Part shown: positions 40,598 through 49,917 of the stretch, in pieces
How positions within the stretch are numbered: the first letter of the stretch is position 1
Layout: every line of letters begins with the position of its first letter
Assembly: GCA_021737785.1 (NCBI GenBank)
Contig: JAIPDI010000003.1
Span: 1-64,000, forward strand
Source of the DNA: Deltaproteobacteria bacterium
GTDB lineage: Bacteria > Desulfobacterota > DSM-4660 > Desulfatiglandales > Desulfatiglandaceae
Length of the DNA: 64,000 nucleotides
Direction: 5' to 3'
Translations under genes and position numbers: made by a program
The notes under the pieces: model-generated
What the model saw: the letters and a program-made list of their open reading frames with translations, nothing else
Database searches by the model: none
What the model was told of the DNA's origin: nothing

Positions 40598-41374
40598 ATG
40601 AACGACGATCTATTATATGAGGTGAGGGATCGCGTGGCCTATCTGACCCTCAACAGGGAGGACCGGAGGAACGCCATGAGTCAGGAAATGATCCTGTCTT
40701 TCCTGGACCGGCTGGCCGATGTGGACCAGGACAAGGAGGTCGCCGCGGTCTGTCTCACGGGTGCAGGGGAGCAGGCCTTCTGCTCCGGGGCAGATCTGGG
40801 GGGCACCTTGGCCGGACAGGGAGAGGACCGGCTGTCTGGACCCAGGAACTATGCACGCCTCCTGAAGGAGATGGCCAAATGCGGCAAGCCCGTTGTCGCC
40901 CGCATCAACGGACCCTGCCTTGCCGGCGGCATGGGACTCATGCTCTCCTCCGACTTGGTGATCGCCAGAAAGGATGCCTATTTTCGTACCCCGGAGGTGA
41001 ACGTGGGGATTTTCCCCATGATGGTAGGGGCCCTTCTTTATCGGAACCTGCCCAGGAAAAAGGCCATGGACATGGTCCTGACCGGTCGGAAAATTCCGGC
41101 CCCTGAGGCGGAGCGCATCGGCATGATTACGCGGGCCGTCGATCCGGAACGGTTGGACAACGAGGTTGAAGGGGTCTTGAATATCCTCAAATCCAAGAGT
41201 TCCATCGGCATTCGGATCGGCAAGGAGGCTTTCAGGGTCATGAGCGACATGCCCTTTGAAGCGGCAGTGGACTATCTGTGCGAGGCCCTGGGCAGGGCTG
41301 TCTCCACCCGGGATGCCATGGAGGGAATGACGGCATTTCTCCAGAAGCGACCGCCGAAATTTACCGGCACGTAA
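40598..41374 (+). CDS. Enoyl-CoA hydratase/isomerase family protein
   Basis: 258 residues, crotonase fold. The oxyanion-hole segments are ACxxGxxx-like GEQAFCSGADLGG and PCLAGGMGLMLSSDLVIA. At the usual catalytic Glu positions I read GGMGL and RTPEVNVGIFP (Glu in PEVN). It would hydrate an enoyl-CoA in beta-oxidation. Upstream lies MITE copy 2. Confidence 0.85.
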   Translation: MNDDLLYEVRDRVAYLTLNREDRRNAMSQEMILSFLDRLADVDQDKEVAAVCLTGAGEQAFCSGADLGGTLAGQGEDRLSGPRNYARLLKEMAKCGKPVVARINGPCLAGGMGLMLSSDLVIARKDAYFRTPEVNVGIFPMMVGALLYRNLPRKKAMDMVLTGRKIPAPEAERIGMITRAVDPERLDNEVEGVLNILKSKSSIGIRIGKEAFRVMSDMPFEAAVDYLCEALGRAVSTRDAMEGMTAFLQKRPPKFTGT

Positions 41375-41392
41375 TCGGAAAGAGGGGATGCA

Positions 41393-41914
41393 GTGGACTT
41401 CAAGCTGGGAAAAGGCTATCATCAGCTCCGGATCGGCGAGGAGGCGAGGTTCACCAAGACCATAACGGAAACGGATGTGTATCTTTTCGCCGGCATCAGC
41501 GGCGACTTTAACCCGATGCACGTCAATGAGGCCTTTGCGAAAAAGAGCCCTTTTAAGACAAGGATTGCCCACGGCGGGCTTGCCCAGAGTCTCATTGCCC
41601 CGGTCCTGGGGATGAAGCTGCCGGGGCTGGGGACCATCGCGGTGGAGATTTCATGCCGGTTCAAAGCCCCGGTTTTTTTCGGCGACACGGTCACGGCCGC
41701 CGCCCGGGTGGTGGAAAAAATCGAGAAAAAGCAATGGGTCCGGATGGCGCTTTCCTGGACCAACCAGCATGGAACCTCCATCGCTGAAGGGGAGGCAGTG
41801 GTCATGCCGCCTCCGGATGCCCCTCAGCCTTTCAGGAATGAAGGGGATAACATGGACGCGTACAACCCAATAGAAAAGGAGGATAAGAAAAATGGCGTTA
41901 ACAAGTGTAAATGA
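41393..41914 (+). CDS. MaoC-like (R)-specific enoyl-CoA hydratase
   Basis: 173 residues. Hot-dog fold with the hydratase 2 motif: FAGISGDFNPMHVNEAFAKK (Asp and His) and the G in RIAHGGL. The start is GTG after GAGGGGATGCA. It gives the block a second, stereochemically different hydratase. Its 3' end overlaps the SCP2 gene by 23 bases. Confidence 0.87.
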   Translation: MDFKLGKGYHQLRIGEEARFTKTITETDVYLFAGISGDFNPMHVNEAFAKKSPFKTRIAHGGLAQSLIAPVLGMKLPGLGTIAVEISCRFKAPVFFGDTVTAAARVVEKIEKKQWVRMALSWTNQHGTSIAEGEAVVMPPPDAPQPFRNEGDNMDAYNPIEKEDKKNGVNKCK

Positions 41915-42218
41915 GGTGTTTGACAAGATGCCCGAGGTCTTCAATGCGAACGCAGCCCAGGGGCTCGATGCGGTCTTCCAGTATGAGATCACCGGTGACA
42001 ACGGCGGCAGCTGGAATGTGGTGATCAAAGACGGCGCTTGCCAGGTCAATGAAGGTACCCACCCATCTCCGTCCGTAACACTGACCATGTCCGGCGACAC
42101 ATGGCTCGGGATCGTCAACAAGCAGACCAATGGAATGCAGGCGTTCATGACCGGGCAGCTCAAGGCCAGTGGGGATATCATGCTGGCCCAGAGGATCGAA
42201 CAGCTGTTTCCGATGTAG
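41892..42218 (+). CDS. SCP2 sterol-binding domain protein
   Basis: 108 residues forming one SCP2 domain (ITGDNGGSWNVVIKDGACQV; SGDTWLGIVNKQTNGMQAFMTGQLKASG split across the region). SCP2 folds bind lipids or acyl-CoAs. AAGGAGG is nine bases before the ATG, inside the end of the MaoC gene. It may carry or buffer the acyl intermediates of the neighbouring enzymes (inference). Confidence 0.85.
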   Translation: MALTSVNEVFDKMPEVFNANAAQGLDAVFQYEITGDNGGSWNVVIKDGACQVNEGTHPSPSVTLTMSGDTWLGIVNKQTNGMQAFMTGQLKASGDIMLAQRIEQLFPM

Positions 42219-42361
42219 ATGGCGGGTTGTCTTCACAAGGCTCACAGGATCACCAAACCATCCAGGGTCATTTCACGCAGGTTGTGATTCCAGTGAGCCT
42301 TGCTCGCAGGATACGGTAGCGACACGCAGACCAGACCTTGTGGAAAGCAGGGCGGCATTGG

Positions 42362-43504
42362 ATGAGAGGCTTTCAGGAATATTTCGGTGAGACCCACCAT
42401 ATGGTCAGGGAGACCGTTCGCAGATTTGTGGAACGGGAAATCCGGCCCTTTGTGGATGAATGGGAGGAGCAGGGGGAATTCCCCAGGGACCTCTATGGCA
42501 AGGCAGGGGCTGCAGGCATCCTCGGCATCGGCTATCCCGAGGCCTACGGCGGTTCTGCCGGCGACATCTTTGTCAAAATCGCCGCCACCGAAGAGTTGAT
42601 GCGATGCGGCTCCGGGGGCGTGGCGGCGGGCCTCGGCTCCCTCGATATCGGGATACCCCCTGTCATCGCCCTGGGCACCGATTCCCAGAAATCGCGTTTT
42701 GTCCCACCGGTTCTGCGGGGGGAAAAAATCTCAGCCCTCGGCATCACAGAACCGGATGCCGGCTCAGACGTGGCCAATATTCGGACCCGGGCAGTGCGAA
42801 AAGACGACCATTACGTGGTGAACGGGAGCAAGATGTTCATCACCAGCGGTGTCAGGGCGAACCAGTTGACCTGCTCGGTCCGAACCGGCGGTGAGGGCTA
42901 TGGCGGGATCAGCCTTCTCGTCATCGATTCCGACACACCTGGGTACTCGGTCTCCAAAAGGCTGAAAAAAATGGGATGGTGGGCATCGGATACGGCCCAG
43001 ATTTTTTTCGACGATTGCCGGGTGCCTGCTGAAAACCTTCTTGGCAGCGAAGGGGAGGGATTCTACGGCATTATGGAGAACTTCCAAAACGAACGGTTGC
43101 AGCTCTCTGTGATGGCCAATATGACCGCCCAAATGGCCTTGGAGGAATCTCTGAAATATGCACGGGAAAGAAAGGCATTCAGCCGCCCGTTGACCGGTTT
43201 TCAGGTGACGCGCCATAAACTGGCCGATATGGGGACCCTGGTGGAGGCCAGCCGGGAATTCACCTACCGGGTCGCGGCCAGGATAGGGGCCGGTGCGAAC
43301 CAGGTCAAAGAGATCTCGATGGCGAAGAATTTCGCATGCATGGTCAGCGACAGAGTCACCTATGATGCGGTCCAAATCCACGGCGGCTTTGGCTACATGC
43401 GGGAATACCTGGTGGAAAGGCTCTATAGAGACAATCGGATTCTCTCCATCGGGGGGGGGACCCAGGAGATCATGAAGGAGATCATCTCCAAGATGATCCT
43501 CTGA
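42362..43504 (+). CDS. Acyl-CoA dehydrogenase
   Basis: 380 residues. Typical motifs: ALGITEPDAGSDVANIRT, YARERKAFSRPLTGFQVTRH and QIHGGFGYMREYLVERLYRD. The medium-chain base position is Gly (SIGGGTQEI) and the isovaleryl-type position reads Met (ACMVSD), so the catalytic base is not obvious. The frame opens at a GTG (42338); the ATG at 42362 fits the family. Last of the beta-oxidation block. Confidence 0.87.
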   Translation: MRGFQEYFGETHHMVRETVRRFVEREIRPFVDEWEEQGEFPRDLYGKAGAAGILGIGYPEAYGGSAGDIFVKIAATEELMRCGSGGVAAGLGSLDIGIPPVIALGTDSQKSRFVPPVLRGEKISALGITEPDAGSDVANIRTRAVRKDDHYVVNGSKMFITSGVRANQLTCSVRTGGEGYGGISLLVIDSDTPGYSVSKRLKKMGWWASDTAQIFFDDCRVPAENLLGSEGEGFYGIMENFQNERLQLSVMANMTAQMALEESLKYARERKAFSRPLTGFQVTRHKLADMGTLVEASREFTYRVAARIGAGANQVKEISMAKNFACMVSDRVTYDAVQIHGGFGYMREYLVERLYRDNRILSIGGGTQEIMKEIISKMIL

Positions 43505-43529
43505 TGATCTGAAAATGAGGATAGGACCC

Positions 43530-44585
43530 ATGGGAACGGATCACCGAGAGAATGCATACGCTGAGGCGGGCGTTGACATAGAGGCCGGCAACCGGTTTGT
43601 GGATATGATCAGACCGATCGTCAAGAAGACCCACACATCGGGCGTCATCACGGATATAGGCGGATTCGCAGGCGTCTATTCCCTCAACGTTCAGAACCTC
43701 AAGAAACCTGTCTTGGTGAGCTCCACCGACGGGGTCGGCACCAAGCTGAAGATCGCCTTTATGCTCGACAAGCACGACACCGTCGGAATAGACCTTGTGG
43801 CCATGTGCGTCAACGACATCGTGGTTCAGGGGGCCACCCCTCTTTTCTTCCTTGATTACATCTCCATGGGAAAACTGAGCACCCAACGGGCCGTGGACAT
43901 TGTCAAAGGGATTGCCGCCGGATGTGTGGAGGCCAAATGTTCGCTTATCGGGGGTGAAACCGCTGAAATGCCCGGCTTCTATCCAGAGGATGAATATGAC
44001 CTGGCGGGATTCGTGGTCGGTATGGCGGATAACGAGGAGCTGCTGGACGGCGCCGAGATTGCCGTGGGGCACAAAATCGTCGGCATCGGCTCCAGCGGGC
44101 TTCACAGCAACGGATATTCACTGGTACGCAAGATCTTTTTTGACGGCCTGAAGATGTCGGTGCATGACCACGTGGAGGACTTCGGCAGAACACTGGGGGA
44201 AGAACTCCTGGAACCGACCCGCATTTATGCACGGACCATCAGAAACCTTAGAAAAGACTTTCGGATCTACGGTATCTCCCATATTACCGGCGGCGGGCTG
44301 ATCGACAATCCGCCGCGCATCCTTCCCTCCCGGGTCAAGGCGGTCATCGACCGATCCGCATGGACTCCTCATCCGATCTTCCAGTTCATCCGGAGGGCAG
44401 GTCGCATATCCGATCACGACATGATGCTGACCTTCAATAACGGCCTCGGGATGCTCATCGTCGTGAGCGAGGAGGAGACCGATGAGGTCCTCGTAAGAAC
44501 GAGGGCCATGGGAGAAGCCGCCTACTGTGTCGGGTCCATAGAATCAAGGGATGCGGACGAGGATCCTGTCCAATTCATAGGGTGA
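43530..44585 (+). CDS. purM: Phosphoribosylformylglycinamidine cyclo-ligase
   Basis: 351 residues. AIR synthase with YAEAGVDIEAGNRFVDMIRP, LVSSTDGVGTKLKIAFML, MCVNDIVVQGATPLFFLDY and GGETAEMPGFY. It makes aminoimidazole ribonucleotide in purine synthesis. AGGA precedes the ATG at 43530; an in-frame ATG at 43515 is possible. No other pur genes are near. Confidence 0.95.
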   Translation: MGTDHRENAYAEAGVDIEAGNRFVDMIRPIVKKTHTSGVITDIGGFAGVYSLNVQNLKKPVLVSSTDGVGTKLKIAFMLDKHDTVGIDLVAMCVNDIVVQGATPLFFLDYISMGKLSTQRAVDIVKGIAAGCVEAKCSLIGGETAEMPGFYPEDEYDLAGFVVGMADNEELLDGAEIAVGHKIVGIGSSGLHSNGYSLVRKIFFDGLKMSVHDHVEDFGRTLGEELLEPTRIYARTIRNLRKDFRIYGISHITGGGLIDNPPRILPSRVKAVIDRSAWTPHPIFQFIRRAGRISDHDMMLTFNNGLGMLIVVSEEETDEVLVRTRAMGEAAYCVGSIESRDADEDPVQFIG

Positions 44586-44647
44586 AGGTCCAAGACTGAT
44601 GCCGATGTAAAATGTCACCATGGATTTTAGGAATTTAGATCCTTGTT

Positions 44648-44742
44648 CTGTAACCTCTCCGCATGATGCGGAGAAGTTGGTGCCTTATCAGTTGGCGCGT
44701 GGGGGTCTCTTTCCAGGAAATCTGCACCGAACTGGGTTGCAG
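44648..44742 (+). repeat. Structured repeat element B (possible ncRNA)
   Basis: 95 nt. Outer stem CTGTAACC (44648-44655) with GGTTGCAG (44735-44742); hairpin CTCCGCA-TGA-TGCGGAG (44657-44673); inner stem AGTTGGTGC (44675-44683) with GCACCGAACT (44724-44733, one bulge). GTGGGGGTCTCT (44699-44710) lies in the inner loop. The same layout and the 19-mer at 44670-44688 recur at 217-311, and the 12-mer at 143-154. It ends 97 bases before tatA on the same strand and could act in its leader. Confidence 0.55.
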
Positions 44743-44839
44743 GAATCGCCCGCGTTAGATCACTTCAGGCATTTTAGCTCACTTTAGGCGCTTTTGACAA
44801 CTTTCCCGGTTTTTCCGGTGGGAACACATAGGAGAAGAC

Positions 44840-45151
44840 ATGTTTGGACTCGGTCCCACAGAATTGATTATCATCGCAATTATTATCCTCCTTATCTTTG
44901 GCGCCAAGCGCCTTCCGGACATCGGAAAAGGGTTGGGGGGGGCTATCCGGGAACTCAAGAATGTTAAGAAGGAATTGAGCTCGGACAAGGCCGCCAACAA
45001 GGATGCGCAGGAGCATAACAGGAGCATCGAGGAACCTCCTCCCTCTTTGGAGGCCCAGGTGGCCAACAAGGTCCTGGAACAGGTGCCAGGCGTCCAGAAG
45101 GTCATGAATGCAAAAAAAAAGGCAGACACAGTCAAGAATCTGCTCAAGTAG
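44840..45151 (+). CDS. tatA: Twin-arginine translocase TatA/B-type subunit
   Basis: 103 residues. Short N-terminal membrane helix (about 7-20), FGAKRLPDIGKGLGG hinge and amphipathic helix, then a polar tail. The FGA motif is TatA-like, while the long charged tail is also seen in TatB-type proteins. Together with TatC elsewhere it exports folded proteins. GGAG is eight bases before the ATG. Confidence 0.88.
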   Translation: MFGLGPTELIIIAIIILLIFGAKRLPDIGKGLGGAIRELKNVKKELSSDKAANKDAQEHNRSIEEPPPSLEAQVANKVLEQVPGVQKVMNAKKKADTVKNLLK

Positions 45152-45162
45152 GTCCTGTCATC

Positions 45163-45603
45163 ATGCAGAAGATCTCGTGCGAACTGCCTGACGGCAATCC
45201 CCCTTCCAAAGAGATAAAAGAAATCCTCGACCGATGCAGGACCATCGCCGTGGTGGGGCTTTCTCCAAAGGAAGCAAGAGACAGCAACCGGGTGGCCCGC
45301 TACCTGATACAGGAGGGTTTCGAGGTTGTCCCCGTTAATCCGGGCCAGAGAGAGATACTTGGCAAAACGTGCTACAGGTCTGTGGCGGACATCCCGTTTC
45401 AGGTGGATATGGTCAATCTTTTTTTGAATCCGACCCGAGTCCCGCCGCTGGTGGATCAGGCCATTGACAAAAGGGTTCGCGTCATCTGGATGCAGGTGGG
45501 GGTTGTGCACAATGCTGCAGCTCAAAAGGCCAGGGGAACAGGCATCCAGGTGATCATGGACAAATGCATCATGCAGGAACACAGGAAGCTGGCAACGGTT
45601 TAG
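45163..45603 (+). CDS. CoA-binding protein (YccU-like)
   Basis: 146 residues. CoA-binding Rossmann domain with IAVVGLSPKEARDSNRVARY, PVNPGQ and WMQVGVVHNAAAQKARG. Stand-alone members are of unknown function. Its last codons overlap the end of the convergent synthetase gene by four bases. Confidence 0.88.
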   Translation: MQKISCELPDGNPPSKEIKEILDRCRTIAVVGLSPKEARDSNRVARYLIQEGFEVVPVNPGQREILGKTCYRSVADIPFQVDMVNLFLNPTRVPPLVDQAIDKRVRVIWMQVGVVHNAAAQKARGTGIQVIMDKCIMQEHRKLATV

Positions 45604-47609
45604 CCGGCAATGGCGACCATTTCAATCTCCACGGCCGCGCCTAAAGGGAGGGCCGCCACTTGAAATGCGCTCCGTGCGGGCGGATCCGACAAAAAATAGG
45701 TCCCATACACCTTGTTAAACGCTGAAAAGTCGTTTATATCGGCCAGGTACACGGTCGCCTTTATCACCCTTGAGAAATCGGCCCCCCCGGCCTTCAGCAC
45801 AGCCTTCAGATTCTCCATGACCTGACGGGTCTGAGCTTCAATTCCTCCCTCCACCAGCCGGCCAAGGACCGGATCAACCCCCACTTGCCCTGATGTAAAG
45901 AGATAGTCTCCCGCCCGGATTGCCTGGCTGTAGGGACCCAATACCCCGGGGGCGCTGCCGGAATATACAACCTGCTTCACGCCGGGACTTCCTTCCCTCT
46001 CCCGGATTTCTTCCCCAGCAAGGTATTCCGCGACCGCCATTTCAGCAAGCTTGTATTTCTGCACCTTGCCGCTCTTGGTCATGGGGAATCCGGAGACGAT
46101 CTTGAAATAGTGCGGCAACAGGGCTTCGTCCAGATAATCCTTTGCATATGCGGCCAGAGCAATCCCGGACACATGGGATCCTTCTTTCAACTTTAACCAT
46201 GCCGCCACCTCCTGTCCCCTTTCCGGGTGGGGAAAACCGAAGACCTGGACCTCCGACACATCCGGGTGCCGGTAAATGCACTCTTCCACCTCAACCGGAT
46301 GGATCTCCACGCCGTCCCTGACGATCACATCTTTCAGCCGGCCGGTGATCCTGAAATAGCCGGCATCATCCATCTTCCCAAGATCCCCGGTATGAAACCA
46401 TCCATCCCGGTCAACGGCCGAGGCGGTGGCACCCGGCATTCTGTAGTATTCCTTCATCAGAAAGCCTCTCGTACACAGCTCCCCCTGGGTCCCGGGCGGG
46501 AGATCTTCCCCGGTAGCCGGGTCAACGATCTTGACTTCATTGCAGGGAAGCGAGGTCCCGATGGTCCCTACCCTTAACTCGATGGGATCATCCGGGCGGG
46601 TCATGGTGATCCACGAAGACGCCTCTGTAATCCCATACGCTACTGTGACATGCGAAACCCCAATCTCATCTACGAGCCGCTTCATCAATTCCATGGGACA
46701 GGGAGCACCGCCGATCGTCCCTTTTTTCACCGAATTCCACCACTTATTGCGAAATTCGGGATGATCCACGAGGGCGATCAGCATGGACGGGGAACCATAT
46801 ATCGCCGTACACTGTTCCTTGTGAATGGCCTTGAGTACCTTGGAAGGGTCAAATACATCGCAGGGGATGATCAATGCGGCCCCCCTGATGAGGCCGGCAA
46901 GTGCGATACAGGTATTCCCAAACATATGGAACAGAGGGAAAAAAAGACACATCCGGTCCTCATGGCCGATCCCCTGGCGCTTGGTGGAGGCAATGGACTT
47001 GTTGATCAGTCCCAGGTGATCCAGGACCACTCCTTTCGGCGTGCCCGTGGTTCCCGATGTGTACATGATCGCTACAGGGTCCTCGGGCGTGATCGCCTTT
47101 TCCATCACTGCCAGTTTCAACGCATCCTCATCTTCTCCCATTGCGGTCAATTCGGTCCATGGGACCGTCATCGGAAAGGTCTCATCCGCGATCACCACCA
47201 CATTTTCAAGGGATTCGACCACATCCCTTGCGTAGAAGACCGCATCCAGGCATTCTTCGTCCTCCAAGGCCTTTGAGACAATAATTCCATTGCATTCGGA
47301 CTGCTGGAGGATGAATTTCAGCTCATCCCGCCCGGCACCCGGGGCCACGGGAACCGTCACAGCCCCCAGTCTGCTGAGCGCCAGCATGGATATCAACCAC
47401 TCCGGGACATTGGGTGCCCATAGCGCCACCCGATCTCCGGTCTGGATTCCCAAACGAACGAGCCCCTTTGCCGTCCGCTCCACTTCCCACGATAGAAGGG
47501 CATAATTAAACCGCACCCCTCTTTCCGCGTGAATAAGGGCATCTCGATCCTTATACGTATCGGACATTCGCCCTACGATCTCCCACAAGGTGCTTCTGAC
47601 GGTTTCCAT
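45600..47609 (-). CDS. Acyl-CoA synthetase fused to a RidA domain
   Basis: 669 residues. Residues about 1-535 form an AMP-dependent acyl-CoA synthetase (IMYTSGTTGTPKGVV; YGITEASS; DGWFHTGDLGKMD; C-terminal lysine in KSGKVQKYKL). Residues 544-669 form a full RidA/YjgF domain (GPYSQAIRAGDYLFTSGQVG; PPARSAFQVAALPLGA with the imine-site Arg646, then VEIEMVA). One uninterrupted frame. AAGGAG is nine bases before the ATG at 47609; the frame itself opens at 47660. RidA proteins deaminate reactive enamines; why it is joined to a synthetase is unknown. Confidence 0.9.
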   Translation of the reverse strand: METVRSTLWEIVGRMSDTYKDRDALIHAERGVRFNYALLSWEVERTAKGLVRLGIQTGDRVALWAPNVPEWLISMLALSRLGAVTVPVAPGAGRDELKFILQQSECNGIIVSKALEDEECLDAVFYARDVVESLENVVVIADETFPMTVPWTELTAMGEDEDALKLAVMEKAITPEDPVAIMYTSGTTGTPKGVVLDHLGLINKSIASTKRQGIGHEDRMCLFFPLFHMFGNTCIALAGLIRGAALIIPCDVFDPSKVLKAIHKEQCTAIYGSPSMLIALVDHPEFRNKWWNSVKKGTIGGAPCPMELMKRLVDEIGVSHVTVAYGITEASSWITMTRPDDPIELRVGTIGTSLPCNEVKIVDPATGEDLPPGTQGELCTRGFLMKEYYRMPGATASAVDRDGWFHTGDLGKMDDAGYFRITGRLKDVIVRDGVEIHPVEVEECIYRHPDVSEVQVFGFPHPERGQEVAAWLKLKEGSHVSGIALAAYAKDYLDEALLPHYFKIVSGFPMTKSGKVQKYKLAEMAVAEYLAGEEIREREGSPGVKQVVYSGSAPGVLGPYSQAIRAGDYLFTSGQVGVDPVLGRLVEGGIEAQTRQVMENLKAVLKAGGADFSRVIKATVYLADINDFSAFNKVYGTYFLSDPPARSAFQVAALPLGAAVEIEMVAIAG

Positions 47610-47807
47610 GACGCACATCTCCTTCTTAAAATTCACCTCGGATCGATGACCGGCAGTCACGATCCCCGAGCCTCCTGCTCCACCTCATGTCTTGTCCCTT
47701 TTAACCTATCATATCCGCCCAAATACAACAAGCGCACAGTTGGAGCTTGAAAACCCTTACCAAACCATTATATATATGCGGCAGCATAAAAGGAGCCTTT
47801 TATACCC

Positions 47808-49820
47808 ATGAGTCTCATTACCCTCATCAGGGTCTCCCTTACCTTTTCCGAAAGGGAGATTTTTCACGACATCGGATTTCAGGTGGAACCGGGCGACAGG
47901 ATCGGCCTGGTGGGCCGCAACGGATTGGGCAAGACCAGCCTGCTCAGGATCATCACAGGAGAGATCTCTCCTGACGATGGAGAGGTTAAAATCGCACGGC
48001 GAACCCGGATCGGCTACCTGCCGCAGGATGTTCATGAATCCGCGTCAGGGCCTCTTCTCGATGCCGTTCTCAATGCCATTCCGGGACGGACTGATCTCGA
48101 AAACGCCCTCAACTCGGCGAACCGCGCCCTGAAGACCCGGCATGATGCGGCGGAACAGGCCCGTCTGGGGAGACAGATCGCTGAAATCCATCACGATATG
48201 AGTCTGTTAGAGCAGACATTTCCGAGGCACGAAGCAGAGAAGATCCTTCTGGGGTTGGGGTTTGAGACCAAAGACTTCACCCGATCTGTTTCCTCACTGA
48301 GCGGCGGATGGAAGATGAGAGCCGCCTTGTCCGCCCTCCTGTATCAAAAACCGGATCTGCTCCTTTTGGACGAACCCACCAATCACCTGGATATGCCGTC
48401 CGTCAAGTGGCTGGAGGGATTTCTGCAGGGTTTCAAGGGAGCTTTGGTCCTTGTCTCCCACGACAGGGAGTTCCTCAATCGACAAGTTAACCGTGTGGTC
48501 TCTTTTGAAACCGAAGGGATGAGATCATATAACGGCAATTATGATTTTTATCTCAAGGCCCGACAGGAAGAGATCCGGTCCCTGGAAGCAAGGGCCAAGA
48601 ATCAGGAGCAGAAGATACGGGACGCCGAGAAGTTTATTGAACGCTTCCGTTCAAAGGCAACAAAGGCGAGACAGGCGCAAAGCAAGATCAAATTGGTTAG
48701 AAAGATGGAACTGGTGGAAACCCGCCGAAAAGAAAAAACCATTCATTTCTCCTTCCCTGAAGTGGCCCGGAGCGGGAGAGAGGTGGCATCTTTTGAAAAC
48801 GTATCAAAACACTTTGGCGACAATATCCTCTATGACGCCCTGGACCTGAAGGTTCTGCGCGGAGAAAGGATTGCCATTATCGGTCCCAACGGTTGCGGCA
48901 AAACCACTCTGCTGCGGTTAGTGGCCGGCGAACTGGAACCGGACCGGGGGAGGATCGCATTGGGCCATGAGGTCAGTCTTGCTTATTTTGCCCAGCACCA
49001 CTCGGATTGGCTCAATCCCCGGAACACGGTCATAGAAGAAGTCTATCAGATCGTTCCCCACGCCACGATCGGTTATGTCCGGTCGGTTTGCGGCGCCTTC
49101 CTCTTTTCAGGAAACGATGTGGACAAGCCGATCGGTGTCCTTTCAGGAGGGGAAAGGGCCAGGGTCTCTCTTGCAAAGCTCCTTGTAAAACCGGGCAATT
49201 TCATGTTGATGGATGAACCCACCAATCATCTGGATATCGAATCGTCGGAGACGCTGATCCATGCCTTGAAAAGATATGACGGGACACTCCTGTTCGTCTC
49301 TCACAACCAGTCCTTTGTCAACAGTCTGGCCACGAAGATCTGGGACATCCAGGGCCGTGGGATAACGGATTATCCGGGTCGTCTGGAGGAGTATTATGAC
49401 CACCTCCGTAAGGTGGACGGCGCCCCGGGGCAGAAGGCAGAACGCCTCAGAAAACAATCCATCCCCGAAGGCGTGAAGACCGTAGATAGAACAGTGGAGA
49501 TTCCAGGTACGGGCAAACGGGATCGCAAAAACGAAAAAAGGCAAGAGGCAAAAAAACGGCAGATCATCCATGACGCACTAACCCCGATTCAGAAACGGCT
49601 CGAACGGGAGGAAGAACGCATCGCCGCTCTTGAAGCCAGACAACAACAGGTGGAAAAAATGCTGGCAGATCCCGATATCTTTGCAGATAAGGACGTCAGC
49701 GTGCCCCTCCTTGCCGAATACCGCGACATCCGCCACGAACTGGACGAGCGGCTCCTTCAATGGGAGGAGGCCCAGCATAAACTGGAATCGACAAAAAAGC
49801 GCCTGGGAGTCCAGGATTGA
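47808..49820 (+). CDS. ABC-F family ATPase
   Basis: 670 residues with two ABC domains (Walker A GRNGLGKTSL and GPNGCGKTTL; signatures LSGGWKMR and LSGGERAR; Walker B LLLDEPTNHLD twice), the interdomain linker, and a C-terminal coiled coil (about 565-665). No membrane part. ABC-F proteins act on ribosomes; this layout is closest to the Uup/YheS/EttA-type group. Upstream 150 bases are shared with the divergent synthetase. Confidence 0.9.
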   Translation: MSLITLIRVSLTFSEREIFHDIGFQVEPGDRIGLVGRNGLGKTSLLRIITGEISPDDGEVKIARRTRIGYLPQDVHESASGPLLDAVLNAIPGRTDLENALNSANRALKTRHDAAEQARLGRQIAEIHHDMSLLEQTFPRHEAEKILLGLGFETKDFTRSVSSLSGGWKMRAALSALLYQKPDLLLLDEPTNHLDMPSVKWLEGFLQGFKGALVLVSHDREFLNRQVNRVVSFETEGMRSYNGNYDFYLKARQEEIRSLEARAKNQEQKIRDAEKFIERFRSKATKARQAQSKIKLVRKMELVETRRKEKTIHFSFPEVARSGREVASFENVSKHFGDNILYDALDLKVLRGERIAIIGPNGCGKTTLLRLVAGELEPDRGRIALGHEVSLAYFAQHHSDWLNPRNTVIEEVYQIVPHATIGYVRSVCGAFLFSGNDVDKPIGVLSGGERARVSLAKLLVKPGNFMLMDEPTNHLDIESSETLIHALKRYDGTLLFVSHNQSFVNSLATKIWDIQGRGITDYPGRLEEYYDHLRKVDGAPGQKAERLRKQSIPEGVKTVDRTVEIPGTGKRDRKNEKRQEAKKRQIIHDALTPIQKRLEREEERIAALEARQQQVEKMLADPDIFADKDVSVPLLAEYRDIRHELDERLLQWEEAQHKLESTKKRLGVQD

Positions 49821-49917
49821 TGGTTGATTCCGTATCGTGGATCCCTTTGGGTCCTTCAAGTCCTTTTGGCCTCATTAACCACTTGGATGAAGGCGGCGCC
49901 GGCACAAGGAGTCAATG

